Shown one piece after another: positions 9,510 to 17,424 of a DNA stretch of 64,000 nt. Below the pieces are notes generated by a model that saw only the letters and a program-made list of their open reading frames with translations, made no database searches and had not been told where the DNA came from. The position numbers were made by a program, and so were the translations under genes. The stretch is from Fredinandcohnia onubensis (GTDB taxonomy: Bacteria > Bacillota > Bacilli > Bacillales > Bacillaceae_L): positions 1-64,000 of the forward strand of contig NZ_NSEA01000019.1 of assembly GCF_002734285.1 (NCBI RefSeq), in the 5' to 3' direction. The first letter of the stretch is position 1; the number at the start of each line of letters is the position of its first letter.

Positions 9510-9864
9510 AAATATAAAGTTGGTAATTATTTGGTAGTTTAAAATCATTGTCTTTATATTATAGTTTTTATTGTGATTCTTTTGTAGAGTACTTAAGATG
9601 TTGTTTGATTAGCTGCTCCTCCTTCGAGGAGTTTGGTATTCTTTTTTGGGTGATGTCTTCTTACCTTTATCAATGAAGGCACTCGGCTATGCTGTGGGTT
9701 GTTAACCTTAGACACTGAGTTGTCGGTAGTGTGGTGTGAGGTTGGGTTTGATGCCCTGAATTTATTTAATGATTTAGATTAAAACGTGCACCTTTGAGTT
9801 AACAGAGTGTTTGTAAGTATCTTTACTTATGTGTTTGTTACAAAAACTTAGGGGTGCATAGAAT
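9510..9864 (+). other. Long untranslated leader of the prepilin-like gene
   Basis: 355 bases without a gene. A GC-richer hairpin (GCTCCTCCTTCGAGGAGT, 9612-9630) sits near the start; the end holds the ribosome-site-masking stem described separately. No recognisable aptamer was found; I looked for a c-di-GMP-I core and did not see it. Confidence 0.5.
9786..9859 (+). promoter_or_regulatory. Long-range RNA stem masking the ribosome site of the prepilin-like gene
   Basis: GTGCACCTTTGAGTT (9786-9800) can pair over 15 positions, counting G-U pairs, with AACTTAGGGGTGCAT (9845-9859). The 3' arm contains the Shine-Dalgarno sequence GGGGTG, eight bases before the ATG at 9865. A second hairpin, TAAGTA-TCTT-TACTTA, lies inside the loop. 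As drawn, the closed form would block translation, so the leader looks like a translational switch or thermosensor. This is inferred from base pairing only. Confidence 0.5.
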
Positions 9865-10248
9865 ATGAATGTTATAATTAAATCTTTTGTAAGTAGATCT
9901 GGTTCTAAAGGTATTACTTTGATTGAGGTCCTTGCTGTTGTTGTTATTTTAGGAATTCTGACGGCGATCGCGGTGCCAAGTGTTATGAAGGTTATTGAGA
10001 GTACTAAAGAGGATGTATGTGATAGTAATAGAGTTGAGCTGGAAAGAGCTTTTGAAGCAGAGTTGAGTTTGAAAGGTATCGAGGCTACAGGTGCATTGTT
10101 TGGACAATGGTTGCTTGAGTTTGGTGAGGATAATTGTCCGGAAGATGGTGAATTTTATTATGTTAATGGTGAAGTTGAGTGTAGTGTGCATGGTGAAGGG
10201 AATAGTGATGATTTGGAAGAAGAGGAAGATGAGGTTCCTTATTTGTGA
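9865..10248 (+). CDS. Small type IV prepilin-like protein
   Basis: A 127-residue protein with a class III signal: KG followed by ITLIEVLAVVVILGILTAIA, i.e. prepilin peptidase cleavage after Gly17 with the conserved Glu at +5. The rest is short and acidic, has two Cys pairs (VCDSN, DNCPEDG, VECSVHG) and ends in a Glu/Asp-rich tail. It resembles ComGC/pseudopilin N-termini but has no recognised globular domain. It sits alone between gtaB and the priming transferase with no other pilus genes nearby, so it must depend on machinery elsewhere. Role in the glycan locus unknown. Confidence 0.75.
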   Translation: MNVIIKSFVSRSGSKGITLIEVLAVVVILGILTAIAVPSVMKVIESTKEDVCDSNRVELERAFEAELSLKGIEATGALFGQWLLEFGEDNCPEDGEFYYVNGEVECSVHGEGNSDDLEEEEDEVPYL

Positions 10249-10511
10249 GTGTTGATCAGCATCAGCTCTTCGAGCTGGGTTTAATTGGACTGATTGAAGG
10301 TGGTTGGGAAGTAAGAATGGTCAATAGATAACCACAATATATTGTGGTAAAATCAGTGAAAAATCATGAAAATATACAATATATGGAATTTATCTATATA
10401 ACATAGTACCATTTTGTTAGTATATAAAGATAAAATGGCTAAAATCGGGTAGTTCGATTATGAAAAACGTTGATTTGACGGGCTTTTTAACACCTTAAAA
10501 TATGGGAAAAT

Positions 10512-10556
10512 ATTGAATGGGGTTAAGGAACTGAGTATCGTGCTTAGATAACATGC
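10512..10556 (+). repeat. Glycan-leader repeat, copy 1
   Basis: Shares ATTGAAT, TGAGTATCGT and AGATAACA in the same order and spacing with copies at 10691 and 10811. Confidence 0.55.
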
Positions 10557-10690
10557 TGAAAGCCTTGCTGGATAAGGGTTTGATCCATTTTTAGTGAGAT
10601 TTATAGATTGATTGAATGGTATATATAATAGGAAGAAACTCGGTTTAGGATGATAAATGCAAGAATATCTATTTCGTATTTAGTTGGTCG

Positions 10691-10735
10691 ATTGAATAGA
10701 TATTACGAGGTGAGTATCGTAATATGATAACAATA
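10691..10735 (+). repeat. Glycan-leader repeat, copy 2
   Basis: ATTGAAT, GAGGTGAGTATCGTAAT and GATAACAAT in order. Here TATTACGA and TCGTAATA can form a perfect 8-base-pair stem with the loop GGTGAGTA. Confidence 0.6.
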
Positions 10736-10810
10736 CGCAATATATAGTATTAAAATCCATTTTATAACGACAAAACATACTATATGTTGATTTTTTCATC
10801 TATTTCTCAT

Positions 10811-10853
10811 ATTGAATAATATATGCGAGGTGGCTATCAGTAGTAGATAACAA
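10811..10853 (+). repeat. Glycan-leader repeat, copy 3
   Basis: ATTGAAT, GCGAGGTGGCTATC and AGATAACAAT in order; it lies 88 bases before the priming transferase gene. The stem of copy 2 is not conserved here, so sequence rather than one hairpin is what is shared. Confidence 0.55.
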
Positions 10854-10940
10854 TTTTAGTGGTTTAGTAGTTGGTTGGAATAAGTGACTTCCAATTAAGT
10901 CCTAATCTACTAAAGAACAAATTTTAAGGAGTGTTGCTGG

Positions 10941-11570
10941 ATGTATATGAAGGTTAAAAGATTGATAGATATTATTCTTTCTTTAATAGGACTTATTGTC
11001 TTATCGCCCATTTTTTTAATTCTAATATTTGCTATTAAAATGGATTCAAGAGGCCCCGTTTTGTTTAAGCAAAAACGTGTAGGAATTAACAAGACTCATT
11101 TTAATATATTGAAATTCCGTACCATGAGAATAGATACACCGAAGGACACTCCAACTCACTTATTAGATAATCCAGAACAGTATATCACAAAGATGGGGAA
11201 GTTCTTAAGAAAAACTTCACTTGATGAGCTACCGCAGATTTGGAATATTTTTGTTGGGCAGATGAGTATAATCGGGCCTAGGCCAGCATTATGGAATCAG
11301 TATGATTTGATTGCTGAACGGGAAAAGTATGGTGCGAATAATGTACCACCCGGTTTAACTGGTTGGGCACAGATTAATGGTAGAGACGAGCTTCCTATTG
11401 AAGTGAAAGCGAAGTTGGATGGGGAGTACGTTGAGAAGATTAGCCTCTGGATGGATGTAAACTGCTTCTTCGGGACCATAGTTAGTGTAGTGAAGAGTGA
11501 CGGGGTTGTTGAAGGTGGGACTGGTGTTAAGAAGGAAGTTGCAAGTACTAAGGAGAGTATTTCTAAATGA
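10941..11570 (+). CDS. Priming sugar-phosphate transferase (EpsL/PglC type)
   Basis: A 209-residue polyisoprenyl-phosphate hexose-1-phosphate transferase. It moves a sugar-1-phosphate from UDP-sugar to undecaprenyl phosphate, the first membrane step of repeat-unit assembly. One N-terminal re-entrant membrane helix (about 10-35), then RGPVLFKQKRVG, FRTMR, RKTSLDELPQIWNI (catalytic Asp-Glu), GPRPALW and PGLTGWAQINGRDELP: the complete small-PGT core without the large membrane domain of WbaP. The ribosome site AAGGAGTG is strong. It is the first gene of a long unidirectional operon and overlaps the next gene by four bases. Confidence 0.93.
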   Translation: MYMKVKRLIDIILSLIGLIVLSPIFLILIFAIKMDSRGPVLFKQKRVGINKTHFNILKFRTMRIDTPKDTPTHLLDNPEQYITKMGKFLRKTSLDELPQIWNIFVGQMSIIGPRPALWNQYDLIAEREKYGANNVPPGLTGWAQINGRDELPIEVKAKLDGEYVEKISLWMDVNCFFGTIVSVVKSDGVVEGGTGVKKEVASTKESISK

Positions 11571-12412
11571 AAAGGATTCTGATAACAGGTAAAAACAGCT
11601 ATGTTGGTACAAGCCTGGAGAAATGGCTTGGAAACTATCCAGATAGATATTCAATAGATTCGATTAGTTTAAGAAACGATTCGTGGAAGGAAAAGGACTT
11701 CTCAGAGTATGATGTGGTGTTTCATGTGGCTGGGATAGCACATATAAAGGAAACGAAAGAAAACGCACCTCTTTATTACAAAGTTAATTGTGATTTAGCT
11801 TACGAAGTTGCTCAGAAAGCTAAGGTTGAAGGTGTAAACCAGTTCATATTCCTCAGCTCCATGAGCGTATATGGAATTGACAATGGTGTGATCGGTAAAA
11901 AAACACCTCTTAAACCTTTAAGTAGTTATGGGAAATCTAAGTTACAAGCAGAAAAATTAATTTCTACATTAGAAGAAGATTTTTTTAAAGTTGTAATCTT
12001 ACGCCCACCTATGATTTATGGAAAAGGATGCAAAGGTAATTATACTAGGTTAGCAATGCTTACTATGAAAATCCCTGTTTTTCCTAAAATAGATAATAAG
12101 CGAAGTATGATTTATATTTATAATCTATGTGAATTTATACGATTAATAATTGATGACTCTAGTAAGGGTTTATTTTTTCCTCAGAATGAGGAATATGTGT
12201 GCACATCAGAAATGGTAAAGGTGATAGCAGAAATTAATGGCAAGAAAATATGGTTTACTAAACTTTTCAATCCATTTCTGGGGTTGTTCAAATTGACTTT
12301 AGTACAAAAGGTATTTGGGAACTTAGTATATGAAAAGGAACTATCCATTTATAGTAAGCAATATTGTATGTTTTCTTTTACAAACAGTTTAAAAAATACA
12401 GAGGTGAATTAA
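11567..12412 (+). CDS. NAD-dependent epimerase/reductase (extended SDR)
   Basis: A 281-residue SDR with cofactor motif ITGKNSYVGTSLEKWL at the N-terminus (GxxxxxG variant) and catalytic SSMSVYG...YGKSKLQAE (Ser, Tyr, Lys). ATGA overlaps the priming transferase. In other species the same pair (small PGT plus short SDR, WbpL/WbpV-like) makes UDP-QuiNAc or UDP-D-FucNAc by reducing the 4-keto sugar from a CapD-type dehydratase and then loads it. That is my best inference here; the exact sugar cannot be read from sequence. Confidence 0.8.
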   Translation: MKRILITGKNSYVGTSLEKWLGNYPDRYSIDSISLRNDSWKEKDFSEYDVVFHVAGIAHIKETKENAPLYYKVNCDLAYEVAQKAKVEGVNQFIFLSSMSVYGIDNGVIGKKTPLKPLSSYGKSKLQAEKLISTLEEDFFKVVILRPPMIYGKGCKGNYTRLAMLTMKIPVFPKIDNKRSMIYIYNLCEFIRLIIDDSSKGLFFPQNEEYVCTSEMVKVIAEINGKKIWFTKLFNPFLGLFKLTLVQKVFGNLVYEKELSIYSKQYCMFSFTNSLKNTEVN

Positions 12413-13570
12413 ATGGGTAGTATTAGAAGTAGAATTGATTATATCTTAAAACATAATTTAATTATACAAAAGCTATATAAACTTCTAATGAGTACGATCT
12501 TTAAACTAATTGGGAATTTTATCAAGACTGATGAGAAAATGATCTTATTTAATGGGCACGGGAGAAAATATAATGATAGTCCAAGAGAAATATATGAATA
12601 TATTATAAGAAGTAACAAGTATAACGATTATAAATTTGTATGGGCTTTAGATGAGCCTGAAAAATATGATATACCACATTCTATAAAAATTAAAATGGAT
12701 ACATTTAAGTATTTCATGACCGCATTAAAAGCTAAATATTGGGTGAGTTGTGTAAATATTGAGAGAGGATTACATTTTAAGAAGAAACAGACGATCTATC
12801 TTAACTCTTGGCATGGTACTCCCTTAAAGTTAATTGGTAATGCTGTAAGTGGTAGAAAGGACTTTGACTTTTCTAGTATTGATATATTTTGTTATTCGGG
12901 TGACTATGAAAAAGAAATTTATAAAAGAGATTTTAATGTATCTGAAGATAGTCTTTTTCTGTCAGGTCTACCTAGAAATGATGCACTATATCATGTGTCG
13001 AGTAAGGTGATTAATAAATATAAAGGGCTATTAAATATTCCCGAAGATAAGAAGGTTATATTATATGCGCCGACTTGGAGAGATAGTACTGATAATGGTA
13101 AAAGTTATGTAATTGACCCTCCTATAGATATAAATTCTTTGCAAAAGGAACTACAAGATGATTACGTGCTTTTACTCAGAACTCACTCTTATACAAATAA
13201 ATTAATGGGGATTCAGTTCAATAATTTTGTCCGGGACTTTTCAGCATATCCTGAAATCAATCATTTGCTTATTATAGCTGATGTATTGGTTTCTGATTAC
13301 TCAGCAACGATTTTTGACTATGCAATTCTTGAAAGACCTATAATTTGTTTCGGGTATGATTATTTTCAATATAAAAATGATAGAGGTTTTTATATTGATT
13401 TAGAAAAAGAACTTCCGAGTGGTGTAATAAAAACACAAGAAGAACTTGTAAACAAGATTAAGACTATGGATTATCAAAATGAATGTCAAAAGACAGAACA
13501 ATTTAAAAATAAGTATCTTAAAATTGGTGGTAATGCAACAGAGATGTGTGTTCGAAAGCTATTGGATTAA
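12413..13570 (+). CDS. CDP-glycerol:glycerophosphate glycerophosphotransferase (TagB/TagF-like)
   Basis: A 385-residue enzyme with the Glyphos_transf signatures LNSWHGTPLK (catalytic His), LFLSGLPRNDAL, ILYAPTWRD, LLRTHSY and VSDYSATIFDYAIL. The family moves glycerol or ribitol phosphate from the CDP-activated form onto lipid-linked or glycan acceptors. Immediately followed by tagD, which makes CDP-glycerol, so glycerol phosphate is a likely component or decoration of this glycan. It begins directly at the preceding stop. Confidence 0.92.
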   Translation: MGSIRSRIDYILKHNLIIQKLYKLLMSTIFKLIGNFIKTDEKMILFNGHGRKYNDSPREIYEYIIRSNKYNDYKFVWALDEPEKYDIPHSIKIKMDTFKYFMTALKAKYWVSCVNIERGLHFKKKQTIYLNSWHGTPLKLIGNAVSGRKDFDFSSIDIFCYSGDYEKEIYKRDFNVSEDSLFLSGLPRNDALYHVSSKVINKYKGLLNIPEDKKVILYAPTWRDSTDNGKSYVIDPPIDINSLQKELQDDYVLLLRTHSYTNKLMGIQFNNFVRDFSAYPEINHLLIIADVLVSDYSATIFDYAILERPIICFGYDYFQYKNDRGFYIDLEKELPSGVIKTQEELVNKIKTMDYQNECQKTEQFKNKYLKIGGNATEMCVRKLLD

Positions 13571-13598
13571 TATATGAAAAACACAGGAGGTTTTTAAA

Positions 13599-13997
13599 GT
13601 GAAGAGGGTTATTACCTATGGAACATTTGATTTGTTACATTATGGACATATTAACTTATTAAAAAGAAGTAAAGCATTAGGTGATTATTTAATTGTTGCT
13701 TTGTCAACGGATGAATTCAATTGGAATGAGAAACAAAAAAAGTGTTATTTTACTTATGAAGAAAGAAAGAATCTATTAGAAGCGATTCGTTTTGTAGATT
13801 TAGTTATTCCGGAAACATGTTGGGAACAAAAAAATACTGATGTAGAAAAGTACCATATAGATACTTTTGTCATGGGTGATGATTGGATAGGGAAGTTCGA
13901 TTTTCTGAAAAATAAATGTGATGTAGTGTATTTACCAAGAACCCCTGAAATTTCATCAACCAAAATTAAAAATGACTTAAATAAAGTGACGATATAA
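13599..13997 (+). CDS. tagD: Glycerol-3-phosphate cytidylyltransferase
   Basis: A 132-residue enzyme making CDP-glycerol from CTP and glycerol-3-phosphate. Classic motifs are TYGTFDLLHYGHINLL (HxGH) near the N-terminus and RTPEISSTKIK near the C-terminus. GTG start with ACAGGAGG in front. Length matches TagD/TarD. Donor synthesis for the upstream transferase. Confidence 0.96.
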   Translation: MKRVITYGTFDLLHYGHINLLKRSKALGDYLIVALSTDEFNWNEKQKKCYFTYEERKNLLEAIRFVDLVIPETCWEQKNTDVEKYHIDTFVMGDDWIGKFDFLKNKCDVVYLPRTPEISSTKIKNDLNKVTI

Positions 13998-14027
13998 AGG
14001 TTTCTTTGGTTGAAAAGGAGAAAAAAC

Positions 14028-15236
14028 ATGAAGGTTCTATTTGTCTTAAATAGTGGATTTGATACACCTGGTCCCTCTAACCACTTACTTGAATCGATAA
14101 TTGAAAATCTTTTACAAGATGGTTGCAAGGTTCATGTTATCGAGAAACACAAAACAGGTCAAAAACCTGATATACCTCCATCTATTTCAAATAATGAAAA
14201 TTTAACTTACGATACATGTAAAGTGAAGAATGTACCGAAGACAAGCTTTGCAAAAAGATATTTGTCTGATATCATGTATGCTTTTTCTTGTTTGAAATAT
14301 TACAAAAAACAAAAGGATATAGATGTGGCTTTTTTGCAGTCATGCAATACGGCTATATTTCATCTTCTTTTATTAAAGTTATTTATAAGGAAACCAGTTG
14401 TTTTTAATGTTCAGGATATATTTCCTTTGAACGCATTAATGGTCGGAAAATTGTCAGAGAAAAGTCCGATATTTAAAGTAGTGAGGTTTTTACAAAGAAG
14501 TGCGTACAAAATGGCTGATAAGATAATAACAATCTCATTTGATATGAAGAAAACTTTAGAGAACGAAAAGGTAAACAAGGATAAAATAAATGTAATTTAT
14601 AACTGGAGTTATTCGGACGAATTAATAGATATTCAAAATAAAAGTAATAAGTTTATTAAGGAGAATAATATAGAGGATTCTCATTATAAGGTAGTGTACG
14701 CAGGAAATATTGGTGAAGTACAAAATATCGATATAATTATGGTTGCTGCAAAACTCCTGAAAGAAATTAGAGAAATACGTTTCTATATAATTGGTGAGGG
14801 AGTTCAAAAAGAAAAGTATTTGAAATATGCAAAAGATAACAACTTGGAGAATGTATTATTTTACCCAATGCAACCACCAGAATACGCACCTCATATATAT
14901 TCTATGGCTGATATCAACATTATACCCTTAAGCAAAGGAATTATTAAAACAGCTCTTCCTAGTAAAACAGCTACGTGTTTATCATGTGGTAAGCCGATTA
15001 TTGCCTGTGTAGACTTAGATTCAGAGTTTTCTAAAATGATAGATTCTCTTGATAAGTGTTCTGTTGTTGATAGTAATGATGAAATGGGACTAGCTAAATG
15101 TATCATGGAAAAATACGAAAACTCTATTAGAGGAATTTCTATAGATGAACAAGACCTGTTTAAAAGGGATTTCACAAAACAAGAAAATGTAGATAAATAT
15201 GTAAATTTAATCAAAGCAATGGCAGTGATTAAATAA
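14028..15236 (+). CDS. Glycosyltransferase family 4 (WbuB-like)
   Basis: A 402-residue GT-B enzyme. The start at 14028 has AAAGGAG upstream and gives MKVLFVLNSGFDTPGPS, a normal GT4 beginning. C-terminal donor-binding features are VVYAGNIGEVQNIDIIM, YIIGEG and the stretch DINIIPLSKGIIKTALPSK. WbuB-type enzymes often add an N-acetylated 6-deoxy-hexosamine such as L-FucNAc; the adjacent capE-F-G genes support that assignment but do not prove it. Confidence 0.85.
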   Translation: MKVLFVLNSGFDTPGPSNHLLESIIENLLQDGCKVHVIEKHKTGQKPDIPPSISNNENLTYDTCKVKNVPKTSFAKRYLSDIMYAFSCLKYYKKQKDIDVAFLQSCNTAIFHLLLLKLFIRKPVVFNVQDIFPLNALMVGKLSEKSPIFKVVRFLQRSAYKMADKIITISFDMKKTLENEKVNKDKINVIYNWSYSDELIDIQNKSNKFIKENNIEDSHYKVVYAGNIGEVQNIDIIMVAAKLLKEIREIRFYIIGEGVQKEKYLKYAKDNNLENVLFYPMQPPEYAPHIYSMADINIIPLSKGIIKTALPSKTATCLSCGKPIIACVDLDSEFSKMIDSLDKCSVVDSNDEMGLAKCIMEKYENSIRGISIDEQDLFKRDFTKQENVDKYVNLIKAMAVIK

Positions 15237-15257
15237 AAAATTAGGAGGATATTTCTT

Positions 15258-16295
15258 ATGTTTAAAGATAAAACTTTATTAATAACTGGGGGAACAGGTT
15301 CTTTCGGTAATGCTGTAATGGAAAGGTTCTTAGACACTGATATAAAAGAAATTCGTATATTTTCACGAGATGAAAAAAAACAAGATGATATGAGGAAACA
15401 TTACAAAAATGAAAAGTTAAAGTTTTATATAGGTGATGTTAGAGATTTAGCTAGTGTAAAGAATGCTATGCATGGGGTGGACTATATTTTTCATGCAGCA
15501 GCATTAAAGCAGGTTCCATCATGTGAGTTCTTTCCTCTAGAAGCTGTAAAAACTAATGTCATAGGAACAGATAATGTACTCACAGCTGCTATTGAATATG
15601 GAGTTGAAAAAGTGATATGCCTTTCAACAGATAAAGCAGCTTATCCAATTAATGCGATGGGTATTTCAAAAGCAATGATGGAGAAAGTATTTGTTGCTAA
15701 ATCAAAAACAGTTGATCCAGATAGGACGCTAATTTGTGGAACTAGATATGGCAATGTGATGGCCTCACGTGGATCAGTTATACCATTATTTATTGAACAA
15801 ATTAAGAGTGGTCAGCCTTTAACAGTAACGGATCCTAATATGACAAGATTTCTTATGAGTTTAGAAGAAGCGGTAGAATTAGTAGTATTTGCATTTCATA
15901 ATGCTGAGGCAGGCGATATCATGGTTCAAAAATCCCCGGCTAGCACTATTGGGGACCTTGCTCAAGCTGTAAAAGAATTATTTAATGCGGATAATGAAAT
16001 AAAAATCATTGGAACTCGCCATGGAGAAAAACGTTATGAAACACTTCTTACCAAAGAAGAATATGTAAAGGCAGATGACTTACCTGGCTTCTATAGAGTT
16101 CCTGCAGATCAAAGAGATCTTAACTATGATAAGTATTTTGCAGAGGGAGATCAAAAGCTTACTAGTGTAGAAGAGTATAATTCAGATAATACACAAATCC
16201 TTACCATTGAACAAATTAAGGAAAAACTACTTGAATTAGATTATGTACAAAACGAATTAAAAGAATGGAATAAAAAAATTCACGTTATGAATTAA
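15258..16295 (+). CDS. capE: UDP-GlcNAc 4,6-dehydratase / 5-epimerase (CapE/FnlA)
   Basis: A 345-residue SDR. Cofactor motif TGGTGSFGNAVM (about 10-21), active site STDKAAYPINAMGISKAMMEK, and the C-terminal HGEKRYETLLTKEE seen in CapE/WbjB. It starts the UDP-L-FucNAc path by converting UDP-GlcNAc to the 2-acetamido-2,6-dideoxy-L-arabino-hexos-4-ulose. Good ribosome site AGGAGG. First of three consecutive genes for this pathway. Confidence 0.93.
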   Translation: MFKDKTLLITGGTGSFGNAVMERFLDTDIKEIRIFSRDEKKQDDMRKHYKNEKLKFYIGDVRDLASVKNAMHGVDYIFHAAALKQVPSCEFFPLEAVKTNVIGTDNVLTAAIEYGVEKVICLSTDKAAYPINAMGISKAMMEKVFVAKSKTVDPDRTLICGTRYGNVMASRGSVIPLFIEQIKSGQPLTVTDPNMTRFLMSLEEAVELVVFAFHNAEAGDIMVQKSPASTIGDLAQAVKELFNADNEIKIIGTRHGEKRYETLLTKEEYVKADDLPGFYRVPADQRDLNYDKYFAEGDQKLTSVEEYNSDNTQILTIEQIKEKLLELDYVQNELKEWNKKIHVMN

Positions 16296-16311
16296 AGGGT
16301 GGTTTTGAGTG

Positions 16312-17421
16312 ATGAATATTCTTGTTACAGGAGCAAAAGGGTTTGTAGGAAAAAACCTTATTGCTGAGCTTAAGAACAAAGGGTATAACAATGTATTTGA
16401 GTTTACTAGGGAAAGTGATCCTTCACTACTTGAAAAGTACACAAAAGAATGCGATTTTGTCTTTCATTTAGCCGGGGTTAATAGACCAAAAGATGAAAAG
16501 GAATTTATGGAAGGTAATTTCGGTTTAACCTCTCAATTACTAGAACTATTAAAGAAACATAACAATAAAGCTCCTGTGCTTTTAACTTCTTCTATCCAAG
16601 CAGAAAAGGATAACCCATATGGGAGAAGTAAGAAGGCCGGAGAGGATTTATTATTAAATTATTATTATGAGACAGATGCTAAAGTATATGCATATCGACT
16701 TCCAAATTTATTTGGTAAGTGGAGTAAACCAAACTATAATACAGTGGTAGCTACTTTTTGTCATAATATAGCTAGTGGCGTAGATATACAGATTAATAAC
16801 CCGGATGCAGAGCTTAGTCTTTGTTATATAGATGATGTGTTAGAAGAATTTATTAAGGCTCTAGAGGGAAGGCCAACTGTTAAGGATGATTTCTGCGTTG
16901 TACCTGTAACACATAATATTAAACTTGGAGATTTAGCGGACCTTATAAAGAGTTTTAAAGAAAGCAGAACAAATTTAAGTATTCCTAATATGGAGGATGC
17001 TCTAACTAAAAAGCTTTACAGTACTTACTTAAGCTTTTTACCAGAAGATCAGTTTTCTTATGATTTAAAAATGAATTCCGATCATAGAGGCTCTTTTACA
17101 GAGTTTATAAGAACACCTGAAAGAGGACAAGTTTCTGTAAATGTATCAAAGCCAGGGATCACTAAAGGAAATCATTGGCACCATACTAAAAATGAAAAAT
17201 TTTTAGTGGTTAGTGGAGAAGGTTTAATTCGTTTTAGGAAGATTGGAACTGAAGAAATTATTGAGTATCAAGTAAATGGTGAAAAATTACAAGTTGTTGA
17301 TATTCCTACAGGGTATACTCATTCTATTGTAAATGTAGGAAAAACGGATCTTGTAACCGTTATGTGGGCAAATGAATGTTTCGATCCAGAGAAGCCAGAC
17401 ACTTATTTCGTGGAGGTATAA
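16312..17421 (+). CDS. capF: Bifunctional epimerase/reductase of UDP-L-FucNAc synthesis (CapF)
   Basis: A 369-residue two-domain protein. The N-terminal SDR has VTGAKGFVGKNL and YGRSKKAGE; the C-terminal cupin (from about 245) has SKPGITKGNHWHHTKNEKF with metal-binding His residues. CapF/FnlB performs 3-epimerisation and 4-reduction of the CapE product. The start is taken at the second codon of GTG-ATG, which gives the usual N-terminus. Only 16 bases follow capE. Confidence 0.93.
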   Translation: MNILVTGAKGFVGKNLIAELKNKGYNNVFEFTRESDPSLLEKYTKECDFVFHLAGVNRPKDEKEFMEGNFGLTSQLLELLKKHNNKAPVLLTSSIQAEKDNPYGRSKKAGEDLLLNYYYETDAKVYAYRLPNLFGKWSKPNYNTVVATFCHNIASGVDIQINNPDAELSLCYIDDVLEEFIKALEGRPTVKDDFCVVPVTHNIKLGDLADLIKSFKESRTNLSIPNMEDALTKKLYSTYLSFLPEDQFSYDLKMNSDHRGSFTEFIRTPERGQVSVNVSKPGITKGNHWHHTKNEKFLVVSGEGLIRFRKIGTEEIIEYQVNGEKLQVVDIPTGYTHSIVNVGKTDLVTVMWANECFDPEKPDTYFVEV

Positions 17422-17424
17422 ATA

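Larger units (their letters stand above)
10249..10940 (+). other. Structured untranslated stretch before the glycan assembly genes
   Basis: 690 bases with no credible ORF. It contains hairpin CAGCTCTTCGAGCTG (10264-10277), the perfect palindrome CCACAATATATTGTGG (10331-10346), an AACATA/TATGTT hairpin followed by a T-run (about 10774-10797) and three copies of a 43-45-base repeat. It probably forms the 5' untranslated RNA of the operon starting at 10941. Confidence 0.55.

Noticed and set aside
9620..9860. c-di-GMP-I or other known riboswitch upstream of the prepilin-like gene
   Set aside because: The conserved aptamer blocks are not present; only the ribosome-site-masking stem can be supported.
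10249..10940. EAR antitermination element of exopolysaccharide operons
   Set aside because: Location and function would fit, but I could not match the EAR sequence or fold; kept as an unassigned repeat array.
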